Below are positions 16,092-25,427 of a DNA stretch of 64,000 nucleotides, piece after piece. The DNA is from Bradyrhizobium sp. CB1717. Lineage in GTDB: Bacteria; Pseudomonadota; Alphaproteobacteria; Rhizobiales; Xanthobacteraceae. Each line of letters opens with the position of its first letter. Positions within the stretch are counted from its first letter, which is position 1. The notes beneath the pieces are model-generated. The model saw nothing but the letters and a program-made list of their open reading frames with translations, had not been told where the DNA came from and searched no databases. The position numbers and the translations under genes were made by a program. The stretch is taken from contig NZ_CP121666.1 of NCBI RefSeq assembly GCF_029714325.1, positions 4,402,001 through 4,466,000 on the forward strand, written 5' to 3'.

Positions 16092-16865
16092 ATGAGACTG
16101 AAGAACAAGACAGCCCTGATCACCGGCGGCAACAGCGGCATCGGGCTTGCGACGGCAAAACTGTTCGTGGCCGAAGGCGCCAAGGTGGTGATCACCGGGC
16201 GCAACAAGGAGACGCTGGAAGCTGCCGCCAGGGAGCTCGGCCCGAACGCGCTCGCGCTCGCCGCCGATGCCACCGACATCGCCGCGACGGAAGCTGCGAT
16301 CAAGCAGGGCGCCGAGAAATTCGGCAAGTTCGACATCGTGTTCGCCAATGCCGGGATCGCCGGCGGCACGCCGCTCGGCTCGGCGACGCCGGAGGTTTTC
16401 GAGAAGGTCATCAGCACCAACCTCACCGGCGTGTTCTTCACCGTTCAATCTGCGCTGCCCTACCTCAACGACAATGCCTCGATCATCCTCAACGGCTCGG
16501 TCATCTCGGTGCTCGGCATTCCCGGCTACTCCGCTTACGGTGCGGCGAAGGCCGGCGTGCGCGCGATGGCGCGGATCATGGCCTCGGAACTGTCGCCGCG
16601 CGGCATTCGCGTCAACGTCGTCGCGCCCGGTGCGATCCGCACGCCGATCTGGGGGCCTGCGATCGCGACACCCGAGGCCGAGAAGGCGTTCGAGACGCGC
16701 ATCGCGCTGTCGACGCCGCTGGGGCGCATTGGTGAAACAGATCACGTTGCGAAGACGGTGCTGTTCCTTGCGTCGGATGATTCCGCGCACATCCAGGGCC
16801 AGGAGATCTTCGTCGACGGCGGCGCGGTCGCCTCGCCGAGCGGCGCGCCGATCTATCGCGGCTGA
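16092..16865 (+). CDS. SDR-family oxidoreductase
   Basis: 257 residues, classical short-chain dehydrogenase. The TGGNSGIGLATA cofactor loop starts near residue 11, the NAG motif (FANAGIAGG) near 85, a catalytic Ser in LNGSVISV near 138, and YSAYGAAKAG with Tyr and Lys near 151-155. Cofactor preference is probably NAD(P)H; substrate unknown. The open frame extends 70 codons upstream through the intergenic region and into the HxlR gene, so ATG at 16092 with TGGAGG upstream is taken as the start. Likely regulated by the adjacent HxlR protein. Confidence 0.92.
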   Translation: MRLKNKTALITGGNSGIGLATAKLFVAEGAKVVITGRNKETLEAAARELGPNALALAADATDIAATEAAIKQGAEKFGKFDIVFANAGIAGGTPLGSATPEVFEKVISTNLTGVFFTVQSALPYLNDNASIILNGSVISVLGIPGYSAYGAAKAGVRAMARIMASELSPRGIRVNVVAPGAIRTPIWGPAIATPEAEKAFETRIALSTPLGRIGETDHVAKTVLFLASDDSAHIQGQEIFVDGGAVASPSGAPIYRG

Positions 16866-16887
16866 TCAAATCTAGTGCAAATTGAAT

Positions 16888-16920
16888 CAGTCGGCGCGAC
16901 AACTCCGGTTGCGCCGGCTG
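16888..16920 (+). terminator. Stem-loop after the SDR gene
   Basis: A 13-bp stem including two G-U pairs with a 7-nt loop, 22 bp past the SDR stop. There is no T-tract, so termination is only probable. Confidence 0.45.
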
Positions 16921-17042
16921 GTTCCTACACCTCGCGAGCTGTATTTCTCTGAACCTTGCGTGAGGTGTTGAACCTCCGCAGACGCTGCGCAGACATTTTT
17001 ACGGGCAGGGGGTCGCAGGACTCATTTTCAAGGGAGCCCGAT

Positions 17043-17225
17043 ATGCCAAAGGCAGCTCGCATTTTTTCGTCGATTTCATCACCGCGTATTTACACCGAAC
17101 GTTCTGCCATTCCCGCAAAACATTCTGAAACCTCCGAGTTCATCGGGGTGGTTCTTTTCTCCGGCATCGGCCTGTTCGTTTCGCTCGTCGCCGTCATCCT
17201 GGGCATTCAGGGCGCCTGGTTTTAG
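17043..17225 (+). CDS. Small membrane protein
   Basis: 60 residues. A polar N-terminus with KHSETSEF precedes a single hydrophobic helix (IGVVLFSGIGLFVSLVAVIL) and the short tail GIQGAWF. ATG at 17043 has AAGGGAGCCC upstream, a good ribosome site. The frame is open further upstream, but nothing there looks coding. The tail and single helix suggest an inner-membrane microprotein. Function unknown. Confidence 0.6.
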   Translation: MPKAARIFSSISSPRIYTERSAIPAKHSETSEFIGVVLFSGIGLFVSLVAVILGIQGAWF

Positions 17226-17283
17226 CTTCGTCGATCTGTCAGCCGCCGCCGGAGTCCGGCAGCGGCTGGTGTCGGCGTGAATC

Positions 17284-17892
17284 TTACGCCGCGCGCAAGG
17301 AAGTGGCCGCCGCAAGCGCGCTGGCGATCGACTTCTCGCGATGCTCGGGGCCGACCTGGATGCCGTCGGCGATGATGAATTCAGGGCTGGTGATGCCCAT
17401 GAAACCGAATACGCCGCGCAAGTATGTTTCCAGGTGCTCCAGCGCCGCAGCCGGCGAGCCCGCGCCGTAATATCCGCCGCGCGAGATCGCCACGATCACA
17501 CGCTTGCCGCCGGCAAGGCCCTGCGGCCCGTTCGCCCCATAGCTGAACGTCTTACCCGCAACGAGAACGCGGTCGATCCAGGCCTTGAGCTGGCTCGGAA
17601 TGGTGAAATTGTACATGGGGGCACCGATCACGACGATGTCGGTGGCCAGGAACTCGTCGAGCGCAGCCGCGCTGGCGGCAAGGTCGGGGCCGAGCTCCGC
17701 CGGGGCGGGGGCGCCTTGCGCGACCGCCAGATGCGATCCGGAGAGGTGGGCGAGCGGGGTCTGGGTCAGGTCGCGATAGGTCACCTGGAGGGACGGCGTT
17801 GCCTGCCTGAGACGGTCGACGATGGCAGCGGAAACCTGCCGGGAGACGGAGTGGGGGCCGAGGACGCTGGAGTCGATATGGAGGAGTTTCAT
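17284..17892 (-). CDS. azoR: FMN-dependent NADH-azoreductase
   Basis: 202 residues. Flavodoxin-like NAD(P)H:quinone/azo reductase of the AzoR/AcpD family. N-terminal [20 protein letters not shown] is the phosphate-binding loop; [20 protein letters not shown] (about residues 95-114) is the family hallmark for FMN contact; SRGGYYG near 145 follows. These enzymes reduce quinones, azo dyes and nitroaromatics and protect from thiol-reactive electrophiles. Divergent from an HxlR regulator across an 83-bp gap, the same arrangement as Bacillus yodB/azoR-type pairs, which suggests electrophile-responsive control. Confidence 0.93.
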   Translation of the reverse strand: MKLLHIDSSVLGPHSVSRQVSAAIVDRLRQATPSLQVTYRDLTQTPLAHLSGSHLAVAQGAPAPAELGPDLAASAAALDEFLATDIVVIGAPMYNFTIPSQLKAWIDRVLVAGKTFSYGANGPQGLAGGKRVIVAISRGGYYGAGSPAAALEHLETYLRGVFGFMGITSPEFIIADGIQVGPEHREKSIASALAAATSLRAA

Positions 17893-17915
17893 TTGGGATC
17901 ACCCTGGTATAGATT

Positions 17916-17931
17916 TGTAACCCGGACTACA
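17916..17931. promoter_or_regulatory. Palindrome between azoR and hxlR
   Basis: A 16-bp partial palindrome with TGTA and TACA ends and a CCGG centre, in the 83-bp divergent gap. Candidate operator for the neighbouring HxlR regulator; the match is short, so support is modest. Confidence 0.35.
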
Positions 17932-17975
17932 TGAGTGACTGTCGAAATCCCCGCAAGAACGCACTTTTTTGAGCC

Positions 17976-18410
17976 ATGGACACATTATTGAAACCTGCTC
18001 ACACCGATTTGCCTGCCTCGCCGAGGCTGGAACCAGGCCCGGATCACAGGCCGGATCCCAACCACGCGGACTGCCGCGGGGTCGCCTCCGTGCTGTCCCG
18101 CGTCGGCGACAAATGGAGCGTGTTCGTCATCATGATGCTGAGCGACGGGCCAAAGCGCTTCAACGAGCTGAAGCGCATGATCAACGGCATCTCGCAGCGG
18201 ATGCTGACGCTGACGCTGCGCGGCCTCGAGCGCGACGGCCTCGTCACGCGCACGATCTTCCCGACCATTCCGCCGCGCGTGGACTATGAGCTGACCGATC
18301 TCGGCCACGGACTATCGCGGCCGGTCGAGGCGCTCGGCAAATGGGCCAAGGACCATCTGGACCAGATCGAGGCCGCACGCACGAAGTTCGACCAGCGCAA
18401 CGACGGCTAG
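17976..18410 (+). CDS. HxlR-family transcriptional regulator
   Basis: 144 residues. HxlR winged helix: CRGVASVLSRVGDKWSVFVI, then GPKRFNELKRMINGISQRML and TLTLRGLERDGLVTRTIFPT, with the wing PPRVDYELTDLG near residue 100. Cys near residue 29 is the conserved N-terminal cysteine that responds to diamide or quinones in YodB/QorR relatives. Divergent from azoR and probably its repressor. It is a different paralogue from the HxlR gene at 15503, with little identity outside the fold. Confidence 0.92.
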   Translation: MDTLLKPAHTDLPASPRLEPGPDHRPDPNHADCRGVASVLSRVGDKWSVFVIMMLSDGPKRFNELKRMINGISQRMLTLTLRGLERDGLVTRTIFPTIPPRVDYELTDLGHGLSRPVEALGKWAKDHLDQIEAARTKFDQRNDG

Positions 18411-18435
18411 GGCGGAATCGCGCTCGGCGCGTTTC

Positions 18436-18457
18436 ACCCTCCCCTCCAGGGGAGGGT
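18436..18457. terminator. GC-rich hairpin between convergent genes
   Basis: A 10-bp arm ACCCTCCCCT directly facing AGGGGAGGGT with a 2-nt loop, lying between the ends of the HxlR gene and dprA. It may act as a bidirectional terminator, or be a fragment of the CCCTCTCCC-type repeat seen at 33604. No T-tract. Confidence 0.4.
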
Positions 18458-18490
18458 AAGAGCCTCCGATCGAGCCGTATTTTCCCAGAC

Positions 18491-19609
18491 CTAAAGCAGC
18501 GACACCAGTCCGCCGCCGTGGCGTTCGAGGCGGCCGGCGAGCTCGAGCTCCAGCAGCACGGTGCGCACGATCGCGGGCGAGGCGCCGGACATTCGCACGA
18601 GGTCGTCGATCGAGATCGGGGCAGGGCCGAGCAGGCCGGTGATCTGGTCGCGGTCATGGCCTTGCGGATCGCTCTCGAACGGCTCGCTGTCGGGCTCGCC
18701 GACTGGGTGCATCAGCGGTCGCTCCATGATCGGCTGCACCGCGTTGACGATGTCGGCAGCTTCGGTGACGAGCGTTGCGCCCTGCTTGATCAGATCGTTG
18801 GTGCCGGCGGCGCGCGGATCGAGCGGCGAGCCGGGGACGGCGAACACCTCGCGGCCCTGTTCGGCCGCCATGCGCGCGGTGATCAGCGAGCCCGAGCGGT
18901 GTGCCGCCTCCACCACGACGACGCCGAGCGAAGCGCCCGAGATCAGGCGGTTGCGGCGGGGGAAATCGCGGGCGCGCGGCTCATGGCCGAGCGGCATCTC
19001 GGAAATCGCCGCACCCTGGTGGTCGAGAATCGCGGCGAGCAGGTCGCCATGCTCGGGCGGATAGATGCAGTCATGGCCGCCGGCGAGCACGGCGATCGTG
19101 CCGCTCTCGACGCTGGTGCGATGCGCAGCCTGGTCGACGCCGCGTGCCAGCCCGGAGATGATGACGAAGCCGGCTTCGCCGAGCTCGCGCGCGAGCTGGC
19201 CGGCGAACTTCAAGCCGGCGCCGGAGGCGTTGCGCGAGCCGACGATCGCGATCATCGGCCGCATCAGGGTTTTGGTGTCGCCGCGCACGGCGAGCAGCGG
19301 CGGCGCATCGTCGATCATCGCGAGGCGTGCCGGATAGCCGTCCTCGCCGGGCGCGAGCCAGGCGATGCCGAGCTTGCGGCTCGCCGCGAGCTCGGCCTTC
19401 GCGTCATCCGCGCTGCAGATCCGCCCCGATCGCTGCGCACCGCCGCGGCGGGCGAGATCCGGCAGCCGCTCCAGCGCGGCGCGCGGGCTGCCGAAATGAT
19501 CGACCAGCGACCGGAAGATCCGCGGCCCGACATTGTCGGAGCGGATCAGCCGCAGCCGGTCGATCCGCTCAGCCTCGGTCAGCTCCACGCTTGGGGTGAT
19601 GGCGTCCAC
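18491..19609 (-). CDS. dprA: DNA-processing protein DprA
   Basis: 372 residues. Single-stranded-DNA-binding RecA loader for natural transformation, kept in many non-competent bacteria. N-terminal helical region, central Rossmann-like DprA domain with [18 protein letters not shown] (near residue 120), [13 protein letters not shown] and [12 protein letters not shown], then a C-terminal winged helix ([20 protein letters not shown]). The GTG at 19609 has AAGGAGACGCC directly upstream and is preferred over the more upstream open frame. Gene order places it in the pyrB-pyrC'-plsY-dprA-topA series, here interrupted on both sides. Confidence 0.94.
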   Translation of the reverse strand: MDAITPSVELTEAERIDRLRLIRSDNVGPRIFRSLVDHFGSPRAALERLPDLARRGGAQRSGRICSADDAKAELAASRKLGIAWLAPGEDGYPARLAMIDDAPPLLAVRGDTKTLMRPMIAIVGSRNASGAGLKFAGQLARELGEAGFVIISGLARGVDQAAHRTSVESGTIAVLAGGHDCIYPPEHGDLLAAILDHQGAAISEMPLGHEPRARDFPRRNRLISGASLGVVVVEAAHRSGSLITARMAAEQGREVFAVPGSPLDPRAAGTNDLIKQGATLVTEAADIVNAVQPIMERPLMHPVGEPDSEPFESDPQGHDRDQITGLLGPAPISIDDLVRMSGASPAIVRTVLLELELAGRLERHGGGLVSLL

Positions 19610-19723
19610 GGCGTCTCCTTGTGGGAGTAGCATGGAACAACCTGAGGGCGTGGGCAACAGGCCCGTGCGCTTGCGCGGCCCCTTCGCGATGCTAAAAGCG
19701 ATACCAATAAGAAGGGTTTTGCC

Positions 19724-20968
19724 ATGATCTCACTCGCCGACCTCCAGCGCCGCATCGAAGCGGGCGAGCTTTCGCCCGAGGCCGCCATCGCCCAGTCGCA
19801 CGCGGCGATCGAGGCCAAGGAGAAAGACGTTCGCGCCTTCGTCCGGCATGACAAATCCGCGAAGGCGCAGGCCTCCGGCCCGCTGCGCGGCATCGCGGTC
19901 GGGATCAAGGACATCATCGACACCGCCAACATGCCGACCGAGATGGGCTCGGAGATCTATCGCGGCTGGCAGCCGCGCTCGGACGCGCCTGTTGTGATGA
20001 TGCTGAAGCGGGCGGGGGCCACCATCATCGGCAAGACCACGACCACAGCGTTCGCCTCGAGCGATCCGACCCCGACGCTCAATCCGCACAATCTCGGCCA
20101 TACGCCGGGCGGCTCGTCCTCGGGGTCGGCGGCAGCGGTCGGTGCTGGCATGATCCCGCTGGCGCTGGGTACCCAGACCGGCGGCTCGGTGATCCGGCCG
20201 GCCGCTTATTGCGGAGCTGCCGCGATCAAGCCATCGTTCCGGATGCTGCCGACAGTTGGCGTGAAGTGCTATTCGTGGGCACTCGATACGGTCGGCCTGT
20301 TCGGATCACGCGCAGAAGATCTCGCGCGCGGGCTTTTGGCGATGACCGGCCGCACCGAATTCTCCGGTATTACGCCGGCGAAAGCGCCGCGCATCGGCGT
20401 GGTCAGGCAGGAGTTTGCCGAGGCCGTGGAGCCGGCGGCAGAGGAGGGCTTGCAGACGGCGATCAAGGCGGCCGAGAAGGCCGGCGCCAGCGTGCAGACC
20501 ATCGATCTGCCCGAGGCGGTCAAGGAAGCCTGGCGCATCCACCCCATCATCCAGAACTTTGAGGCGCATCGCGCGCTGGCCTGGGAGTTTGACGCGCGTC
20601 ACGACGAGATCGCGCCGATCCTGCGCGCCAGCCTCGATGCGACGGTCGGGATAACCCCGAAAGACTATGACGAGGCGCGGCGGATCAGCCGGCGCGGCCG
20701 CCGCGAGCTCGGCGAGCTGTTCGAGGGCGTCGACGTGCTCCTGACCTATTCGGCGCCGGGCACCGCGCCGGCCAAGGCGCTCGCGACCACAGGCGATCCC
20801 CGCTACAACCGGCTGTGGACGCTGATGGGCAATCCATGCGTCAACGTGCCGGTGCTGAAGGCCGGCGGCCTGCCGATCGGCGTGCAGGTGATCGCACGCT
20901 TCGGCAATGACGCGCATGCGCTGGCGACGGCGTGGTTCCTGGAGGAGGCGCTGGCGAAGTCAGGCTAG
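19724..20968 (+). CDS. Amidase-signature family protein
   Basis: 414 residues, shorter than GatA. The Ser-cisSer-Lys triad is readable: Lys in [16 protein letters not shown], the cis-Ser in [16 protein letters not shown], and the nucleophile in [17 protein letters not shown]. The N-terminal [20 protein letters not shown] is the helix common to amidases. Substrate unknown; not a tRNA amidotransferase subunit, since a proper gatA lies at 35472. Plus strand, convergent with the patatin gene, overlapping its 3' end by 9 bp, and lying between dprA and plsY, where the conserved gene order is broken. Confidence 0.92.
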   Translation: MISLADLQRRIEAGELSPEAAIAQSHAAIEAKEKDVRAFVRHDKSAKAQASGPLRGIAVGIKDIIDTANMPTEMGSEIYRGWQPRSDAPVVMMLKRAGATIIGKTTTTAFASSDPTPTLNPHNLGHTPGGSSSGSAAAVGAGMIPLALGTQTGGSVIRPAAYCGAAAIKPSFRMLPTVGVKCYSWALDTVGLFGSRAEDLARGLLAMTGRTEFSGITPAKAPRIGVVRQEFAEAVEPAAEEGLQTAIKAAEKAGASVQTIDLPEAVKEAWRIHPIIQNFEAHRALAWEFDARHDEIAPILRASLDATVGITPKDYDEARRISRRGRRELGELFEGVDVLLTYSAPGTAPAKALATTGDPRYNRLWTLMGNPCVNVPVLKAGGLPIGVQVIARFGNDAHALATAWFLEEALAKSG

Positions 20969-22174
20969 CGCGGGTTCGCTGGCAGCGATGCGTTGGCCGG
21001 ATGCAGGTGGGGCTGCGCCGGCGACCGCGCCTTGTCCGAGCCAGCGCTCGGCGGCCTCGCGGCCGCTCCGGTGCAACAGGCGAATGAAGCCGCGGCCGAG
21101 ATCGGTCGATGAGCGTTGCGCCAGCCCCTCAACGGCGTCTTCCGCCGCGATCCTGGAGAGCCGCAGCGAAGGTGCCGTCTGCGACTGAGCCCATGCGATG
21201 GCCGCGACCTCTGCATTGAGCGCGGCGTTGGCGGCGATCTGGTCGAGCCGGCGGTCGATCGCGGCAAGCGTGATCGGCACGTAGCTGTCACGCGACGGCG
21301 TGACCTGGACCAGCAGCACGTCGGTCGCTGCGGTTTCCTGCACCATCATCAGCAGCGGCGGATTGCCGCCGAAGCCGCCGTCCCAATAGGCCTCGCCATC
21401 GATCTCGACGGCGCAGTGCACGAGCGGCGGGCAGGTCGAGGCCAGCGCGACGTCCGCCGTGATGGCCTCGTTGCGGAAGATCTGTTGCTGCCCGTCGCGG
21501 ATCCGGGTCGCCGCGATCAGGAGTTTTGGCGATTTCGCCGCGCGCAGCGCCGCGAAATCGATGTCGCGCGACAGCGCCTGCCTGAGCGGATCGAGATCGA
21601 ACGGATCGAACTGGCCGGAGCGCAGCGTCGGCCCGAACGCGACCGAGCTTCCCGCCGGCGAGAAGCCGCCGACCAGCATCAATGAACGGAACGAGGCCTC
21701 ATGCATCAGGCGGACCCAGAACCGGTTCAGCCGGCTGCGGGCGGCTTCACGGCCGCCATCGGCGAGGCCGGAGGCGAGCAGGAGCGCATTGATTGCGCCG
21801 GCGCTGGCGCCGCTGATGGTGTCGATTTCGATATCCGGCTCTTCCAGCAGCCGCTCCAACACGCCCCAGGTGAAGGCGGCGAAGGTGCCGCCGCCCTGGA
21901 GGGCCAGCGAGAGTCTTCGCGGCGGCCATTGTCTCGACGGAGTCCGGTCGGGCGCAACAGGCGCGGCGACGGCGATCGCCTCGACAGGACGCGGCGGTTG
22001 CGCGGCCGGAACAGGCAGCGGCGCCGGCGGTGCAACGGAGGCAGGCTCTGGAGTGGGAGGCGGCGAGGGAGCACCGGACCAGATGTCCGTTGCAAAGAGC
22101 AGCCGACTTGCCGCGGTGCGCGCGGCACCTTGCGAACCACCGTCCATCTGCGCGCCGACAATCTTCTCGCTCAT
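20960..22174 (-). CDS. Patatin-like phospholipase
   Basis: About 404 residues. After a proline-rich low-complexity N-terminus (residues 30-90), the patatin core begins with ALQGGGTFAAFTWGVLE (oxyanion loop), continues with the GASAGAIN nucleophile elbow (GxSxG) and the catalytic Asp in WDGGFGGNPPL. These are lysophospholipase or acyl hydrolase enzymes with a Ser-Asp dyad. The C-terminal section is helical. ATG at 22174 is chosen; a GTG 10 codons upstream is the alternative. Convergent with the amidase gene. Confidence 0.9.
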   Translation of the reverse strand: MSEKIVGAQMDGGSQGAARTAASRLLFATDIWSGAPSPPPTPEPASVAPPAPLPVPAAQPPRPVEAIAVAAPVAPDRTPSRQWPPRRLSLALQGGGTFAAFTWGVLERLLEEPDIEIDTISGASAGAINALLLASGLADGGREAARSRLNRFWVRLMHEASFRSLMLVGGFSPAGSSVAFGPTLRSGQFDPFDLDPLRQALSRDIDFAALRAAKSPKLLIAATRIRDGQQQIFRNEAITADVALASTCPPLVHCAVEIDGEAYWDGGFGGNPPLLMMVQETAATDVLLVQVTPSRDSYVPITLAAIDRRLDQIAANAALNAEVAAIAWAQSQTAPSLRLSRIAAEDAVEGLAQRSSTDLGRGFIRLLHRSGREAAERWLGQGAVAGAAPPASGQRIAASEPALA

Positions 22175-22324
22175 TCTGAGCAACCGCGTAACGCCATCTT
22201 CCACGTCAGGATGACAGGCATGGAACCCGTCCGCTACAGCCTGCCGCGAGTGGTGCGGAAGTTGCGAACAGGATTTGGCATATAATGCGGAGATGGTGCG
22301 GCGGTATCCGTACTTTTTCCCGCT

Positions 22325-22921
22325 TTAGGCCTTCTCGCCGATCCGGCTTTCCTTGCCCGATTGCAGCCGCTTGATGTTCTCGCGATGCGCGTAGAACAGC
22401 AGCAGCGTCAGCACCGCGAACAGCGCAGACAGAGCGAGATGGCCGAACCACCATAGGAACACCGGCGTGATGAAGGACGCCACCAGCGCCGAGAGCGAGG
22501 AATAGCGGGTGGTGAAGGCGGTCGCCAGCCAAAGCAGGCAGAACACCACCGCGGCCGGCCAGAACAGTCCGAGCAGGATGCCGATATAGACCGCGACGCC
22601 CTTGCCGCCCTTGAACTTGAGCCAGACCGGGAAGAGGTGCCCGAGGAAAGCGCCGAGCCCCGCCACCATCGCCGCATTGGGGCCGGCGATGTAGCCACAG
22701 ATCACCACGGCCACGGTGCCCTTGAGTGCATCGAACAGCAGGGTGCCCGCGGCAAGGCTCTTGCGCCCCGTGCGCAGAACATTGGTGGCGCCGATGCTGC
22801 CGGAGCCGATCGAGCGGATATCCTGCGTGCCGGCGAGTTTGGTGAGGACCAGCCCGAACGGGATCGAACCGAGCAGGTAGCCGATGACGAAGGCCACCGG
22901 CAGGAAGGCTTCAAGCCCCAT
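22325..22921 (-). CDS. plsY: Glycerol-3-phosphate acyltransferase PlsY
   Basis: 198 residues. Multi-span membrane enzyme that transfers the acyl group from acyl-phosphate to glycerol-3-phosphate, the first step of phospholipid synthesis. The three PlsY motifs are visible: GSIPFGLVL near residue 18, [18 protein letters not shown] near 40-57 and [13 protein letters not shown] near 105. Start ATG at 22921 with GGAG upstream, giving the family length; the open frame begins 17 codons earlier. Follows pyrC' by 62 bp on the same strand. Confidence 0.95.
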   Translation of the reverse strand: MGLEAFLPVAFVIGYLLGSIPFGLVLTKLAGTQDIRSIGSGSIGATNVLRTGRKSLAAGTLLFDALKGTVAVVICGYIAGPNAAMVAGLGAFLGHLFPVWLKFKGGKGVAVYIGILLGLFWPAAVVFCLLWLATAFTTRYSSLSALVASFITPVFLWWFGHLALSALFAVLTLLLFYAHRENIKRLQSGKESRIGEKA

Positions 22922-22983
22922 GGCTGGATCTCCAAAGGCCGCATCCGCATGTCGAATCGAGGCGCCACGCATGATCCCGCACG

Positions 22984-24294
22984 TCAGACATGTTCGTACA
23001 CCGTCCGTCCGCCGACAATGGTGCGCACCACGCGGCCTGTAAAGCGGGCCTCGTCGAACGGGGTGTTCTTGCAGGGCGATTTGAGGTCGGCGGGATCGAC
23101 CACCCAGGGCACATCGGGGTCGATCACGATGACATCCGCAGGCGCACCCGCGCGCAAGGTTCCGCCCGGCAAGCCGAGCAGCTCGGCCGGCCTGGTCGAC
23201 ATCGCCCGGATCAGCGTCTTGAGGTCCAGCTCGCCATTGTGCACCAGCCGCAGGCCGGCGGGCAGCATGGTCTCCAGGCCGATGGCGCCGGGGGCGGCCT
23301 CCGCGAACGGCAGGCGCTTGACCTCGACGTCCTGCGGATTGTGGTCGGACATGATGACGTCGACGAGGCCGGAGGCGATCGCCGCCACCAGCGCGCGGCG
23401 GTCGTCCTCGGTGCGCAGCGGCGGCGACAGTTTCAGGAAGGACCGGTAGGGGCCGATGTCGTTCTCGTTCAGCGCAAGATGGTTGATCGAGACCGAGGCG
23501 CTGACGGCAAGGCCGGCATCGCGGGCGCGCTCGAGGATATCGAGCGAGTCGATGCAGGACAGCGAGGCTGCGTGATAGCGGCCGCCGGTCAGCGCGACGA
23601 GGCGCATGTCGCGCTCGAGGATCACCGCCTCGGCGGCACTCGGGATGCCCATCAGGCCCAGCCGCGATGCGAACTCGCCCTCGTTCATCACGCCTTCGCC
23701 GACAAGATCGGGGTCCTCCGTGTAGTGCACGATCAGCGCGTCGAAATCGCGCGCGTACGTCAGCGCGCGGCGCATCACCTGCGCATTGGTCACGCTTCTG
23801 TCGCCATCGCTGAAAGCCACGGCGCCCGCGGCCTTCAGCAGGCCGAACTCGGTCATCTCCTGGCCGTGCATGCCCTTGGTGAGCGCCGCCATCGGCTGGA
23901 TGTTGACGATCGCGGTGTCGCGGGCGCGGCGCATCACGAAGTCGACGGTTGCCGAGTTATCGATCACCGGAGACGTGTCGGGCTGACAGATGATGGTGGT
24001 AATGCCGCCGGTCGCAGCCGCCTGGCTCGCGGTGGCGAAGGTCTCGCGATGGCTGAAGCCGGGCTCACCGACGAAGGCGCGCATGTCGATCAGGCCCGGC
24101 GCGACGACCTTGCCGGCGCAGTTGACGATGTCGGTGCCCTCGGGGACGCCGGCCGCGCCAATGCCGCGTCGGGTCTCGCGGATGGTGCCATCGGCAATCA
24201 GGACGTCGCCGACACCGTCGAAATCCCTGGCGGGATCGATGACGCGGGCGTTGGCGAGCAGGATGGGGCGGCGGTCGGTCAGCATGGGCATCAC
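22984..24294 (-). CDS. Dihydroorotase-like protein, probably non-catalytic (PyrC'/PyrX)
   Basis: 436 residues, class I dihydroorotase fold. The amidohydrolase DxHxH metal motif after the first strand is absent: the stretch reads [18 protein letters not shown], with Arg72 and Phe74 where the two histidines belong. Later elements persist (VHYTED near residue 180, [11 protein letters not shown] near 270, MSDHNPQD near 310). In Pseudomonas such an inactive pyrC' is encoded beside pyrB and is needed for assembly of active aspartate transcarbamoylase; the same role is inferred here. Its start overlaps the end of pyrB by 4 bp, indicating translational coupling. A catalytic pyrC should exist elsewhere. 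Confidence 0.88.
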   Translation of the reverse strand: MMPMLTDRRPILLANARVIDPARDFDGVGDVLIADGTIRETRRGIGAAGVPEGTDIVNCAGKVVAPGLIDMRAFVGEPGFSHRETFATASQAAATGGITTIICQPDTSPVIDNSATVDFVMRRARDTAIVNIQPMAALTKGMHGQEMTEFGLLKAAGAVAFSDGDRSVTNAQVMRRALTYARDFDALIVHYTEDPDLVGEGVMNEGEFASRLGLMGIPSAAEAVILERDMRLVALTGGRYHAASLSCIDSLDILERARDAGLAVSASVSINHLALNENDIGPYRSFLKLSPPLRTEDDRRALVAAIASGLVDVIMSDHNPQDVEVKRLPFAEAAPGAIGLETMLPAGLRLVHNGELDLKTLIRAMSTRPAELLGLPGGTLRAGAPADVIVIDPDVPWVVDPADLKSPCKNTPFDEARFTGRVVRTIVGGRTVYEHV

Positions 24295-25238
24295 GCGTTC
24301 GGCAGGTTACGGGCGAGCGCTTCCAGCACCGCCATGCGGACGGCGACGCCCATCTCCACCTGTTCGCGGATCAGGGACTGCGCGCCGTCGGCGACCGCGG
24401 TGTCGATCTCGACGCCGCGGTTCATCGGGCCGGGATGCATCACGAGGGCGTCCGGCTTGGCGTAGGCGAGCTTCTTCTGGTCGAGCCCGAAATAGTTGAA
24501 GTACTCGGAGGTCGACGGCACGAAGGAGCCGTTCATGCGCTCGCGCTGCAGCCGCAGCATCATGACGATGTCGGCGCCGTTGAGACCCTCGCGCATGTCG
24601 CGCGCGACCTCGACGCCCATCCGCTCGATGCCGGGCGGCAGCAGCGTGGAGGGGCCGACGACGCGGACGCGGGCGCCCATGGTGTTGAGCAGGATGATGT
24701 TGGAGCGGGCGACGCGCGAATGCAGCACGTCGCCGCAGATCGCGACCACGAGCCCCTCGATGCGGCCCTTGTTGCGGCGAATGGTGAGCGCGTCGAGCAG
24801 CGCCTGGGTCGGATGCTCATGCGCGCCGTCGCCGGCATTGATCACGGAACCGTCAACCTTGCGGGCCAGCAGTTCCACCGCGCCGGAGGCGTGATGGCGC
24901 ATCACCAGGATGTCCGGGTGCATGGCGTTGAGCGTCATCGCGGTGTCGATCAGCGTCTCGCCCTTTTTGATGGACGAGGAGGCGACCGACATGTTCATGA
25001 CGTCGGCGCCGAGCCGCTTTCCGGCGAGCTCGAACGAGGACTGGGTTCGGGTGGAGGCCTCGAAGAAGAGGTTCACCTGCGTCCGTCCACGCAGGACGGT
25101 GCGCTTCTTGTCAACCTGACGGTTGAGCTCGACATATTCTTCGGACAGGTCGAGGAGGCCGCTGATGTCGGCCGCGGAAAGGCCCTCGATGCCCAGCAAA
25201 TGCCGGTGGCCGAGGACGAAGGTCGATTTCGATGTCAT
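24291..25238 (-). CDS. pyrB: Aspartate carbamoyltransferase catalytic subunit
   Basis: 315 residues. Joins carbamoyl phosphate and aspartate, the committed step of pyrimidine synthesis. The phosphate-binding [20 protein letters not shown] (about residue 55) and [12 protein letters not shown] (about 140) motifs are intact; the C-terminal half holds the aspartate domain with [14 protein letters not shown] at 25238 gives the family length; the frame is open upstream only through the repeat-bearing spacer. First gene of pyrB-pyrC'-plsY. No regulatory pyrI is present, consistent with the PyrB-PyrC' dodecamer type. Confidence 0.96.
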   Translation of the reverse strand: MTSKSTFVLGHRHLLGIEGLSAADISGLLDLSEEYVELNRQVDKKRTVLRGRTQVNLFFEASTRTQSSFELAGKRLGADVMNMSVASSSIKKGETLIDTAMTLNAMHPDILVMRHHASGAVELLARKVDGSVINAGDGAHEHPTQALLDALTIRRNKGRIEGLVVAICGDVLHSRVARSNIILLNTMGARVRVVGPSTLLPPGIERMGVEVARDMREGLNGADIVMMLRLQRERMNGSFVPSTSEYFNYFGLDQKKLAYAKPDALVMHPGPMNRGVEIDTAVADGAQSLIREQVEMGVAVRMAVLEALARNLPNA

Positions 25239-25325
25239 TAAAAGCAGAGCTATAGGCGCGGACCGGGGGTGGGGCAAGGGGCAAAGAGCAGGACCGGAGT
25301 TATCCCCTGATCTGTCGCCCACTCG

Positions 25326-25407
25326 GTCATTCCGGGATGGCGCGCAAGCGCCAGACCCGGAATCTCGAGATTCCGGGTTCGATGCTTCGCATCGCCCCGG
25401 AATGACG
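25326..25407. repeat. CGTCATTCCGGG palindromic repeat, long form
   Basis: About 82 bp, beginning GGTCATTCCGGG and ending CCCCGGAATGACG, with internal CCCGGAATCTCGAGATTCCGGG, itself a perfect palindrome. Related to the short form at 4459. Lies in the divergent gap between pyrB and the dipeptidase gene. Confidence 0.85.
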
Positions 25408-25427
25408 CTGAAGGACGTGGAAGCATC

